Assembly (NCBI GenBank): GCA_946885905.1
Contig: CAMPHL010000071.1
Location: 1 to 8,922, forward strand
Source: an uncultured Pseudomonadota bacterium
GTDB lineage: Bacteria; Pseudomonadota; Gammaproteobacteria; Burkholderiales; Usitatibacteraceae
DNA: 8,922 nt
Reading direction: 5' to 3'
Below are positions 1-5,634 of the stretch, one piece after another (the stretch's first letter is position 1; each line of letters starts with the position of its first letter). Below the pieces are notes generated by a model, which made no database searches, was not told the DNA's origin, and saw nothing but the letters and a program-made list of their open reading frames with translations. Position numbers and translations under genes: made by a program.

Positions 1-369
1 CTTTTCGGGCGCCGTGCGGATGAGCTGGACGAAGGCCGGGCCCATCGCGGGCGTGTATCCGGTCGACTGCCACTCCATCCAGCGGTCGACGTCGGCGCGG
101 GCGCGGGCCTCCTCGGGCCAGAGGCTCGTGGCGCCCGCCTTGCAGGCGAGGTAGCGCACGATCGCGTTCGACTCGTAGAGCACGAAGCCGTCGTCGTCGA
201 TCACGGGGACCAGCCCGTTGGGATTCATCCGGAGGTAGGCGGGCGTGTCCACCAGCCCGAACTTCCCGCCGGCGTCGATGCGCTTGTACTCGATGCCCAG
301 CTCGTCGGCGCACCAGACGACTTTCTGCACGTTGACCGACGAGAGCCGGCCCCAGATGGCAAGGCTCAC
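1..369 (-). CDS. Glutathione S-transferase family protein, N-terminal part (C-terminus outside window)
   Basis: The visible 123 residues form the thioredoxin-like glutathione-binding domain and the start of the helical C-terminal domain. Family role: conjugating or reducing electrophilic substrates with glutathione in the cytosol. Seen in sequence: an N-terminal strand followed by LSSVNVQKVVWCADELG, where Ser10 or Ser11 is the likely glutathione-activating residue; NPNGLVPVIDDDG with the Val54-Pro55 pair expected to be the cis-proline loop; and YESNAIVRYL with the Glu66-Ser67 pair that contacts the glutathione gamma-glutamyl group. The motif set resembles bacterial GstB/YfcG-like enzymes; the substrate is unknown. 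The GTG start is chosen because no in-frame ATG lies nearby and because GTGA overlaps the TGA of the small upstream gene, a normal translational-coupling arrangement. In the assembled sequence the upstream gene's start frame also runs into this one without a stop, so an automatic caller may extend it to 591. Confidence 0.88.
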   Translation of the reverse strand, partial: MSLAIWGRLSSVNVQKVVWCADELGIEYKRIDAGGKFGLVDTPAYLRMNPNGLVPVIDDDGFVLYESNAIVRYLACKAGATSLWPEEARARADVDRWMEWQSTGYTPAMGPAFVQLIRTAPEK

Positions 370-591
370 AGGCGATGGTTTCCTATCAGGAGGCGGTCGT
401 ACACGGCGTACTGCTCCTCGAGCGCGTCGTCGTCGCCGCGGCGCGCTCGAGGAGCACCTGGGGTCGCGGTCGAACTCGCACACCGCGTAGCCCCCGCTCA
501 CGACCCACTCGCCCTCGGAAGCCGCGCCGCAGGAGCGGAAAACGTGCTCGTCGGAATCGTCGAGGCGCACGGCGCGCAGGAGCTTGGGCAT
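366..591 (-). pseudogene. Small gene with a broken reading frame upstream of the GST (possibly DUF6505-like)
   Basis: From the ATG at 591 the frame reads MPKLLRAVRLDDSDEHVF, later GEWVVSGGYAVCEFDRDP (44 residues). It then turns into an implausible Arg/Pro/Ser-rich stretch. In the next frame a sensible acidic C-terminus appears, LEEQYAVYDRLLIGNHRL, ending in a TGA at 368-366 that overlaps the GST start codon. The span is 226 nt, one base off a multiple of three. Dropping one C from the CCCC run (460-463 on the plus strand) would give a 75-residue protein. The N-terminus (LLRxxRLDxSDxxVF then GEWxVSGG) looks like DUF6505-type proteins, which I recall as about 150 residues, so an internal segment may also be missing. 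This family match is tentative. A sequencing indel next to the strong hairpin at 412-456 and a real decayed gene are both possible. ATG 591 overlaps, on the opposite strand, an unused ATG at 590. Confidence 0.5.
412..456. repeat. 15-bp perfect inverted repeat (hairpin) inside the broken small gene
   Basis: Arm 412-426 (TGCTCCTCGAGCGCG) is the exact reverse complement of arm 442-456, separated by a 15-base GC-rich loop. No T-run follows on either strand, so it is not a typical intrinsic terminator. It lies beside a G4 run (460-463) where the reading frame of the host gene breaks. It could be a deletion scar, a foldback assembly artefact or chance in a GC-rich coding stretch. Confidence 0.55.
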
Positions 592-597
592 GGCCGG

Positions 598-604
598 TAT
601 CATA
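598..604. promoter_or_regulatory. Candidate shared -10 region of a divergent promoter
   Basis: TATCAT (598-603, plus) and TATGAT (604-599, minus) are overlapping -10-like hexamers in an AT-rich island within otherwise GC-rich sequence, in the 22-base gap between two divergent starts (591 minus, 614 plus). Either box would place transcription starts only a few bases before the start codon, implying almost leaderless mRNAs. I could not find a convincing -35 at normal spacing for either direction, so this is only a candidate. Confidence 0.3.
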
Positions 605-613
605 ACCGCCACC

Positions 614-1321
614 ATGCCGGCCAAACGCATAGCGATCGTCACGGGCGCCAACCGCGGAATCGGGTTCGAGATCGCGCGCCAGCTCATGTCGCACGACGTG
701 TTCGTGGTCGCGGGCTGCCGCGACGAGGCGAAATGCGCGGATGCGGCCACGCGGCTGCGCAAGGAAGGCGACAACGTCGCCGCGCACGTGCTCGACGTGA
801 ACGACACGCCGAGCGTGCGTGCCTTCGTCGATGCGGTGGTGCGCAATGCCGGCGTTCCCACGATCCTGGTGAACAACGCCGGCGTCTTTCCGGAGGAGCG
901 CGGGGCGAAGGTGACCGAGCTCTCGACGGCCTACTGGCGCGCCACGATCGAGACCAACCTCTATGGCCCCGTGCGCATGTGCCGCGAGGTGGTCCCCCAC
1001 ATGCAGAAGATGCGCTACGGGCGGATCGTGAACATCTCCTCCGGGCTGGGACAGATGAGCCGGATGGGCGCGGGCACGCCGGCGTATCGAGTGTCCAAGG
1101 CGGCGCTGAACGCGCTCACGATCACGCTCGCCGCCGAGGTCCGCGACAGCGGCATCCTGGTGAACTCGATGAGCCCGGGCTGGGTCAGAACCGACATGGG
1201 GGGCGAGGAAGCGCCGCGTTCGGCAGAGGAGGGCGCCGACACCGCGGTGTGGCTCTGCCTGCTGCCCTCGTCCGGACCCACGGGTCAATTCTTCCGCGAC
1301 CGCGAGCCCATCGCCTGGTGA
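614..1321 (+). CDS. Short-chain dehydrogenase/reductase (SDR) family NAD(P)-dependent oxidoreductase
   Basis: A 235-residue classical SDR, normal length for the family, acting as a soluble NAD(P)(H)-dependent alcohol/carbonyl oxidoreductase. Seen: nucleotide-binding TGANRGIG (residues 10-17), NNAG (87-90), Asn115 in ETNLYG, the catalytic serine in NISSGLG (Ser142/143), the YRVSK motif giving Tyr158 and Lys162, and SPGWVRTDM after the active site. The segment ISSGLGQMS resembles carbonyl-reductase-type SDRs, but the substrate cannot be read from the sequence. Start choice: ATG 614 puts the Rossmann strand at the usual place. An alternative ATG at 590 has a good AGGAG at 578-582, but would add eight residues that include a rare ATA codon, and its AGGAG is formed by Leu-Leu codons of the divergent gene. 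The TGA overlaps the next gene's GTG by four bases, so the two genes are probably co-translated. Confidence 0.93.
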   Translation: MPAKRIAIVTGANRGIGFEIARQLMSHDVFVVAGCRDEAKCADAATRLRKEGDNVAAHVLDVNDTPSVRAFVDAVVRNAGVPTILVNNAGVFPEERGAKVTELSTAYWRATIETNLYGPVRMCREVVPHMQKMRYGRIVNISSGLGQMSRMGAGTPAYRVSKAALNALTITLAAEVRDSGILVNSMSPGWVRTDMGGEEAPRSAEEGADTAVWLCLLPSSGPTGQFFRDREPIAW

Positions 1322-2196
1322 GACAAGCGCTTCGAATCGCAATCCTGCTCCTCGCGGCCCTCGCGTTCGCGGCGTGCTCGAGCGCGACCTTCACGCGCCT
1401 GGCGTACAACAACGCCGCGCTCGCCTACTCGAACCTGGGGCCGATGCTGACCTGGATCGTCGACGATTACGTCGACCTCGACGGGTCGCGCGAGGATTGG
1501 GTGCGGGTGCGCATCGACCGCGTCCTGGCCTGGCATCGCACCGAGGAGCTTCCGCGGTACCGGACGTTGCTCGAGACGATGCTTGCCAAGAGCGCGCGTG
1601 CCTTCGCGCCCGGGGACATCGCCTCGCACCAGGGCGAGCTGCGAGCCGCCTATCACCGTTTGGTCGCCCAGGTGATTCCCGACACCGCGGAGTTCATCTC
1701 GACCCTGGAGGCGGCCGAGGTCGAGCAAATGGAGAGGAAGTTCGCCGAGGACAACCGGCGCTTCGTGCGGGAATCGGTGAAGGGAACCCCCGAGGAGCGC
1801 CTCGAGCGGCGCGTCGGGCGCTTCCTGGGGCACCTGGAGAGCTGGGTCGGAAAGCTCACCGCGGAGCAGAAGGCGCTCGTCGTGAGCCGCTATCCGGAGC
1901 TTCGGGACGTCTCCGAAGAGCTGCTGGGGGAACGGCGCTTCCGGCAGTCGGAGCTGCTGGCGCTCATACGTTCGAGGCCCACTCGCCCGGCGCTCGAAGC
2001 GGGCCTCAGGCGCCTGTTCATCGACACCGACTCGTGGCGGCGCCCCGAGTATGCGGCGAAGCTTCGCGCGCGCGACGAGCAACTGCACATGCTGATCTCG
2101 GATCTGAGCGCGACGCTCACGCCCGCGCAGCGCGCCCATTTGCAGAACCGCATCCGCCGCTTCCTGGGCGACATCACGACGCTCACGGCGACGTGA
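1318..2196 (+). CDS. DUF6279-type lipoprotein
   Basis: A 292-residue protein starting at a GTG that overlaps the SDR stop (GTGA). The N-terminus has a short basic start (MRQALR), a hydrophobic stretch (residues 7-19) and Cys20 in LAFAACSS, indicating a signal-peptidase-II lipoprotein, although Phe at -3 is atypical for a lipobox. The mature part contains LAYNNAALAYSNL, WIVDDYVDLD and LAWHRTEELPRY, which I recognise as the signature run of DUF6279 proteins, followed by a long charged, mainly helical region to the end. The family has no established biochemical function that I know of. Its pairing with an SDR shows only shared expression, not a shared pathway. No Shine-Dalgarno sequence is seen before the GTG, which fits translational coupling. 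It ends 37 bases from the stop of the convergent aminopeptidase gene, with no obvious terminator hairpin between them. Confidence 0.85.
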   Translation: MRQALRIAILLLAALAFAACSSATFTRLAYNNAALAYSNLGPMLTWIVDDYVDLDGSREDWVRVRIDRVLAWHRTEELPRYRTLLETMLAKSARAFAPGDIASHQGELRAAYHRLVAQVIPDTAEFISTLEAAEVEQMERKFAEDNRRFVRESVKGTPEERLERRVGRFLGHLESWVGKLTAEQKALVVSRYPELRDVSEELLGERRFRQSELLALIRSRPTRPALEAGLRRLFIDTDSWRRPEYAAKLRARDEQLHMLISDLSATLTPAQRAHLQNRIRRFLGDITTLTAT

Positions 2197-2233
2197 GAAC
2201 GAAAGCAGACGGTAGGCAGCAGCCGGGGCGAGG

Positions 2234-3211
2234 CTAGACTTTCTGCTTGAAGTCCTGGGTGGCCTGCACGAGCCGCGAGCGAATGCCCGGCTCGAACGCC
2301 GAATGTCCCGCGTCGTGGACGATCACGTACTCGGCCTGCGGCCAGGCGAAGTGCAGGTCGTCGGCCGAAACTATCGGGCACACGATGTCGTAGCGGCCCT
2401 GCACGATGGTCCCCGGCACCTTCGCCAGGCGCGACGTGTTGTCGATGAGGAAGTTCGGCGGCAGGAAGATGTCGTGGGTGAAGTAATGCGCCTCGATGCG
2501 CGCGAGGCCGAGCGCCACGCGGTCGGAGGCGAAATCGGCCACGAGCGATGGGTTGGGCAGCAAGGTCGAGCAGGAGCCCTCGTACACGCTCCACGTCCTC
2601 GCGGCCGGCATGTGCACCGCCGGATCGGGATCGATGAGGCGCTTGTAGTATGCCGCGAGCAGGTCGCCGCGCTCGCCCTCGGGGATGTAGCCCGAGAACG
2701 TGCGCCACGACTCCGGGAAGATCGCGCGCAAGCCGTAGAGGAACCACTCGATCTCGCTCGGGCGGCAAAGGAAGATGCCGCGCAGCACGAGCGCCCGGCA
2801 GCGCTCCGGATGGTGCTCGGCATAGGCGAGGGCGAGGGTCGAGCCCCAGGAGCCGCCGAACACCAGCCAGCGATCCACGCCCAGGTGCGAGCGCAGCCGC
2901 TCCATGTCCTCGATCAATTTCGGCGTCGTGTTGTGGTCCAGGCAGCCCAGGGGTGTCGAGCGCCCCGCGCCACGCTGGTCGAACACGATGATGCGGTAGA
3001 ACGCGGGATCGAAGAACTGCCGGTGGACGGCGCTCGAACCCGCGCCCGGCCCGCCGTGGAGGAACACCGCGGGCACTCCCCGCGGGTTACCCGACTGCTC
3101 GTAATGCATCCGATGTGGCGCGTCGAGCTCGAGGGTGCCCGAGTCGTAGGGTTCGATCGGCGCAAAGAGGGGAAAGAGCGGGGCGTTGGGGACGCGCGAG
3201 TCCAGGACCAT
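2234..3211 (-). CDS. pip: Proline iminopeptidase (prolyl aminopeptidase), peptidase family S33
   Basis: A 325-residue alpha/beta hydrolase that removes N-terminal proline from peptides in the cytoplasm. Seen: the oxyanion-hole motif HGGPGAGSS (residues 52-60), FDQRGAGRS (78-85), the nucleophile elbow GGSWGS with Ser121, Asp274 in GRYDIVCP, and His303 in DAGHSAF. Glu211 (WSVYEGS) and Glu240 (RIEAHYF) match the acidic residues that read the free amino terminus in characterised prolyl aminopeptidases. The length is typical. ATG 3211 is chosen over an upstream in-frame start at 3283 because the leading GNPxGxP and HGGPG motifs then sit at usual distances and the extra 24 residues are Arg-rich and unlike the family. 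No strong Shine-Dalgarno sequence is visible. It is transcribed divergently from phaZ across about 100 bases and converges on the lipoprotein gene. Confidence 0.94.
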   Translation of the reverse strand: MVLDSRVPNAPLFPLFAPIEPYDSGTLELDAPHRMHYEQSGNPRGVPAVFLHGGPGAGSSAVHRQFFDPAFYRIIVFDQRGAGRSTPLGCLDHNTTPKLIEDMERLRSHLGVDRWLVFGGSWGSTLALAYAEHHPERCRALVLRGIFLCRPSEIEWFLYGLRAIFPESWRTFSGYIPEGERGDLLAAYYKRLIDPDPAVHMPAARTWSVYEGSCSTLLPNPSLVADFASDRVALGLARIEAHYFTHDIFLPPNFLIDNTSRLAKVPGTIVQGRYDIVCPIVSADDLHFAWPQAEYVIVHDAGHSAFEPGIRSRLVQATQDFKQKV

Positions 3212-3314
3212 GGGCCCAAGTCTAAACGCCTTGCGCCGCATCAAGGACCTGCCCCGTCGGCGAGCGGGTAAACTGTGCCGCATTGCAGCAGAAGGGAGCG
3301 ACCGCTTGGAAGCG
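3212..3314. promoter_or_regulatory. Divergent intergenic region between pip and phaZ, with candidate phaZ promoter
   Basis: The best -10-like hexamer for phaZ is TAAACT at 3269-3274, about 40 bases before the start; no clear -35 lies at normal spacing. Just after it, 3276-3290 is rich in TGC/GCA (TGCCGCATTGCAGCA), loosely like the TGC-rich sites described for PHA regulators of the PhaR type. A small inverted repeat CCTTG/CAAGG lies at 3229-3233 and 3242-3246. GAAGGGAGCG (3290-3299) and GGAAG (3308-3312) are possible ribosome sites. All are weak individually. Confidence 0.35.
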
Positions 3315-4529
3315 ATGCTTTACCAGCTGTACGACTGGCAGCGCGCCGCGATGGAGCCCTGGCGGCTGCTCGCGCGGGCCGGCAACGAGATCTACGGCCA
3401 TCCCGACAGCCCGCTTTCCTACCTGCCCGGCAGCCGCAACGTCGCTGCCGCCTTCGACCTCATGACGAGGCTCACGCAGCGCTACGACCGGCCCGAGTTC
3501 GGCATCGACTCGGTTCGGGTGGGCGAGCGCGAGTGCCGCGTGCGCGAGGTCTACGAGCTCGACAAGCCCTTCTGCCGCCTGCTGCATTTCGTGCGGGACG
3601 GCGCCCCGGCACAACCGCGTGTCATCGTCTTCGCGCCGCTCTCGGGCCACCATGCCACGCTGCTGCGCGACACCGTGCGCACGTTGCTCGCCGATCACGA
3701 CGTGTGGATCACGGACTGGCAGGACGCGCGCGACGTCCCGATCGCGTTGGGCCCCTTCCACTTCGACGACTACGTGGCCTACGCGCGCGAGCTCATCGGC
3801 CACGTGGGCGCGGGCTGCCATGCGATCTCGGTGTGCCAGCCCACCGTGCCGGTGCTCGCGGCCGTCTCCCTCATGGCGCAGGAAGGCGAGGCGATCCCGC
3901 GCACGCTCACGATGATGGGCGGGCCCATCGACACGCGCCGCAGCCCCACCGCGGTCAACAACTTCGCGCGCTACCGGCCGCTCTCGTGGTTCGAGGCCAA
4001 GGTGATCCAGCGCGTGCCGATGCGCTATCCGGGCTTCATGCGCCGCGTGTATCCGGGCTTCCTGCAGTTCGCCGGCTTCGTCGCGATGAATCCCGACCGG
4101 CACATGGAGTCGCACATGCAGTACTACCAGCACCTGGTCGAGGGCGACGGCGAGAGCGCGGACGCCCACCGCCGCTTCTACGACGAGTACAACGCCGTGA
4201 TGGACCTGCCCGCGGAGTACTACCTCGAGACGGTCGAGCGCGTCTTCCAGAAGCACCTCCTGCCGCAGGGCAAGCTCGTGGTGGCCGGCACGAAGGTCCG
4301 GCCCGAGGCGATCAAGGACGCGGCGCTCTTCACCATCGAGGGCGAGCTGGACGACATCTCCGGCAATGGCCAGACGGAAGCCGCGCAGGGCCTGTGCAAG
4401 GGAGTGCCCGAGCGCGAACGCCTGCACTTCCTCGCCAAGGGCGTGGGCCACTACGGCATCTTCAGCGGGCGCAAGTACCGCGAGATGATCTATCCGCGGA
4501 TCCGGGAGTTCATCGCGAAGCACCAGTAG
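3315..4529 (+). CDS. phaZ: Intracellular polyhydroxyalkanoate (PHB) depolymerase, PhaZ1 type
   Basis: A 404-residue enzyme that hydrolyses stored PHA/PHB granules to 3-hydroxyacids, acting on amorphous polymer at the granule surface. The start MLYQLYDWQRA matches the typical MLYQLHEFQR start of Ralstonia PhaZ1. The catalytic nucleophile is a cysteine in ISVCQPTVPVLAA (Cys174), with Asp346 in EGELDDISG and His379 in GVGHYGIFSG. These are each offset by nine from Cys183, Asp355 and His388 as I recall them for R. eutropha PhaZ1, so the triad is intact. Other family blocks are APLSGHHATLLRDTVRTLL, MGGPID, RRVYPGFLQFAGFVAMNPDRH and FYDEYNAV. There is no signal peptide, consistent with an intracellular enzyme. 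A TTG at 3306 (three residues earlier, better spaced from GAAGGGAG) is an alternative start. It is followed after 21 bases by the PhaM-like gene. Confidence 0.95.
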   Translation: MLYQLYDWQRAAMEPWRLLARAGNEIYGHPDSPLSYLPGSRNVAAAFDLMTRLTQRYDRPEFGIDSVRVGERECRVREVYELDKPFCRLLHFVRDGAPAQPRVIVFAPLSGHHATLLRDTVRTLLADHDVWITDWQDARDVPIALGPFHFDDYVAYARELIGHVGAGCHAISVCQPTVPVLAAVSLMAQEGEAIPRTLTMMGGPIDTRRSPTAVNNFARYRPLSWFEAKVIQRVPMRYPGFMRRVYPGFLQFAGFVAMNPDRHMESHMQYYQHLVEGDGESADAHRRFYDEYNAVMDLPAEYYLETVERVFQKHLLPQGKLVVAGTKVRPEAIKDAALFTIEGELDDISGNGQTEAAQGLCKGVPERERLHFLAKGVGHYGIFSGRKYREMIYPRIREFIAKHQ

Positions 4530-4544
4530 CCAGGAGCCAGGAGC
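4524..4544 (+). repeat. Three tandem 7-bp units across the phaZ stop and the next ribosome site
   Basis: CAGTAGC (4524-4530), CAGGAGC (4531-4537) and CAGGAGC (4538-4544) lie head to tail. The first copy holds the phaZ TAG stop, and the other two each hold an AGGAG. The last AGGAG (4539-4543) sits seven bases before the ATG at 4551, the usual Shine-Dalgarno distance. Gain or loss of a unit by slippage could change translation of the downstream gene. Confidence 0.5.
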
Positions 4545-4550
4545 GAGGCC

Positions 4551-4931
4551 ATGTCCAAGCCCGTCACCCCCCAGGAGATGTTCGACCTCTGGCAGAAGAT
4601 GGTGAACCCGGGGGCTTATCCGCTGCAGAGCCTGATGTTTCCGGTGCTCGACTCCAGGGAGCTCGATCGCAAGATCGCCGAGCTCGAGGTGGTGGAGCAC
4701 TGGCTCAAGGCGAACGTGAACATGGTGGCGCTCACGATCAAGTCGCTGCAGTTCCAGCGCGACATGGTCAAGGGCGGCGAGGAGGCCATGAAGGACGCCG
4801 GGGAATCGGGCGAGATGCCCAATCCCGCGATGTGGGCCTGGAACATCATGGCCGACGCGGCCAAGGCGATGCCGCAGGCGCCTGCCGCGCCGCAGCAGGA
4901 AAAAGGGAAGAAGCGCAGCCGCAAGGGTTGA
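4551..4931 (+). CDS. phaM: Short PhaM-like PHA granule-associated protein
   Basis: A 126-residue soluble protein. PhaM in Ralstonia binds PHA synthase and granules and links granules to DNA, assisting even segregation. Seen: an N-terminal TPQEMFDLWQKMVNPG; the family core VLDSRELDRKIAELEVVEHW followed by LKANVNMVALTIKSLQFQ (about residues 36-70), which matches PhaM's LD-x-E-ID-KRIAELK-x-VE-WL-x-N-NM pattern; a helical linker; an Ala/Pro-rich stretch; and a basic tail KGKKRSRKG. The tail is far shorter than the long Ala/Lys/Pro tail of R. eutropha PhaM (over 200 residues overall, from memory), so DNA binding may be weaker or absent. AGGAG at 4539-4543 supports the start. Position right after phaZ supports a PHA role. 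A generic phasin-like accessory is the main alternative. Confidence 0.75.
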   Translation: MSKPVTPQEMFDLWQKMVNPGAYPLQSLMFPVLDSRELDRKIAELEVVEHWLKANVNMVALTIKSLQFQRDMVKGGEEAMKDAGESGEMPNPAMWAWNIMADAAKAMPQAPAAPQQEKGKKRSRKG

Positions 4932-4954
4932 GCCGCATCCGCCTCGGGAGGGCG

Positions 4955-5629
4955 ATGTTCGTCGGACATTTCGGCGTGGGTTTCGCCGCCAAGCGCCTCG
5001 CGCCCCGCGCGGGCCTGGGCTCGCTCTTCCTCGCCGCGCAGCTCCTGGACCTGCTCTGGCCGACGTTGCTGCTCGTCGGCTGGGAACGCGTCGCGATCGC
5101 CCCTGGCGTAACCGCCGTCACGCCGCTCGACTTCGAGCACTATCCGATCTCCCATTCGCTCCTGGCCGTCGCCGGCTGGAGCGCGGCGCTCGGGGGCGCG
5201 TATTTCGCGATCACGGGGCGGTGGAAGGAAGCGTTCGTCGTGGCGGCGCTCGTCGCCAGCCACTGGTTCCTCGACGCGATCGTCCACCGTCCCGACCTTC
5301 CGCTCACGCCGCTGGGGCCCGAACGCATCGGGCTGGGACTGTGGAACTCGCTGCCGGCCACGCTTGCGGTCGAGCTTCCGCTCTTCATCGGCGGCTGCTG
5401 GCTGTATGCGCGCGCGACCCGCCCGCGAGATGCGATCGGGCGATGGGGCTTCGTGGGGCTCGTGGCTTTCCTTGCCGTGATCCATGCCGGCAATCTGATG
5501 GGAGATCCGCCCCCCAGCGTCACGGCGATCGCATGGGTCGGCCACGCGCAGTGGCTGCTGGTCCTCTGGGCGGCGTGGATCGATCGCCATCGGGAGGCGG
5601 CGCCTTCTTCGGCCGGCACCTCGGCGTGA
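4955..5629 (+). CDS. YdjM-like inner-membrane protein (putative metal-dependent hydrolase)
   Basis: A 224-residue multi-pass membrane protein with about six hydrophobic segments (approximately 21-42, 66-88, 93-111, 132-152, 164-183, 190-209). It carries polar residues typical of the YdjM/DUF457 group of putative membrane-bound metal-dependent hydrolases: His5 in MFVGHFGVG, Asp32 in AAQLLDLLWP, His62 and His67 in EHYPISHSLL, and His103, Asp107, His111 and Asp114 in SHWFLDAIVHRPDLPL. No substrate is known to me, and hydrolase activity is only predicted for the family. ATG 4955 is chosen because GGAGG (4947-4951) lies just upstream, though close. A TTG at 4928 overlapping the previous TGA is a possible alternative. 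It follows the PhaM-like gene by 23 bases and probably shares its transcript. The stop is only five bases from the stop of the convergent dehydrogenase gene. Confidence 0.8.
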   Translation: MFVGHFGVGFAAKRLAPRAGLGSLFLAAQLLDLLWPTLLLVGWERVAIAPGVTAVTPLDFEHYPISHSLLAVAGWSAALGGAYFAITGRWKEAFVVAALVASHWFLDAIVHRPDLPLTPLGPERIGLGLWNSLPATLAVELPLFIGGCWLYARATRPRDAIGRWGFVGLVAFLAVIHAGNLMGDPPPSVTAIAWVGHAQWLLVLWAAWIDRHREAAPSSAGTSA

Positions 5630-5634
5630 AGTGA

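Noticed and set aside
386..1342. A 318-codon minus-strand ORF opposite the SDR
   Set aside because: It has antisense-like composition, and the SDR has all catalytic motifs on the plus strand. Its last residues are the third frame of the broken small gene.
544..2196. A 550-codon ORF running through the SDR region into the lipoprotein
   Set aside because: The part before 1318 is a low-complexity Arg/Gly-rich shadow of the SDR frame. The real gene starts at the GTG with the lipoprotein signal sequence.
2197..2233. Possible bidirectional terminator between the lipoprotein and pip genes
   Set aside because: No stem with adequate arms or T-run is visible in these 37 bases.
4032..4066. Repeated TATCCGGGCTTC inside phaZ
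   Set aside because: It encodes YPGF twice, a pattern resembling the normal family sequence (YPGxxRRVYPGF), so it is coding constraint and not a DNA repeat element.
3222..4700. A 492-codon minus-strand ORF opposite phaZ
   Set aside because: Composition is His/Arg/Ala/Leu-rich without recognisable motifs, typical of an antisense frame in GC-rich DNA, and phaZ on the other strand is certain.
3275..5629. A 784-codon plus-strand ORF overlapping phaZ, the PhaM-like gene and the membrane protein
   Set aside because: Only its last part (4955-5629) is real. The earlier part is an Arg/Ala/Gly/Pro-rich shadow frame of phaZ and the PhaM-like gene, which have clear motifs in their own frames.
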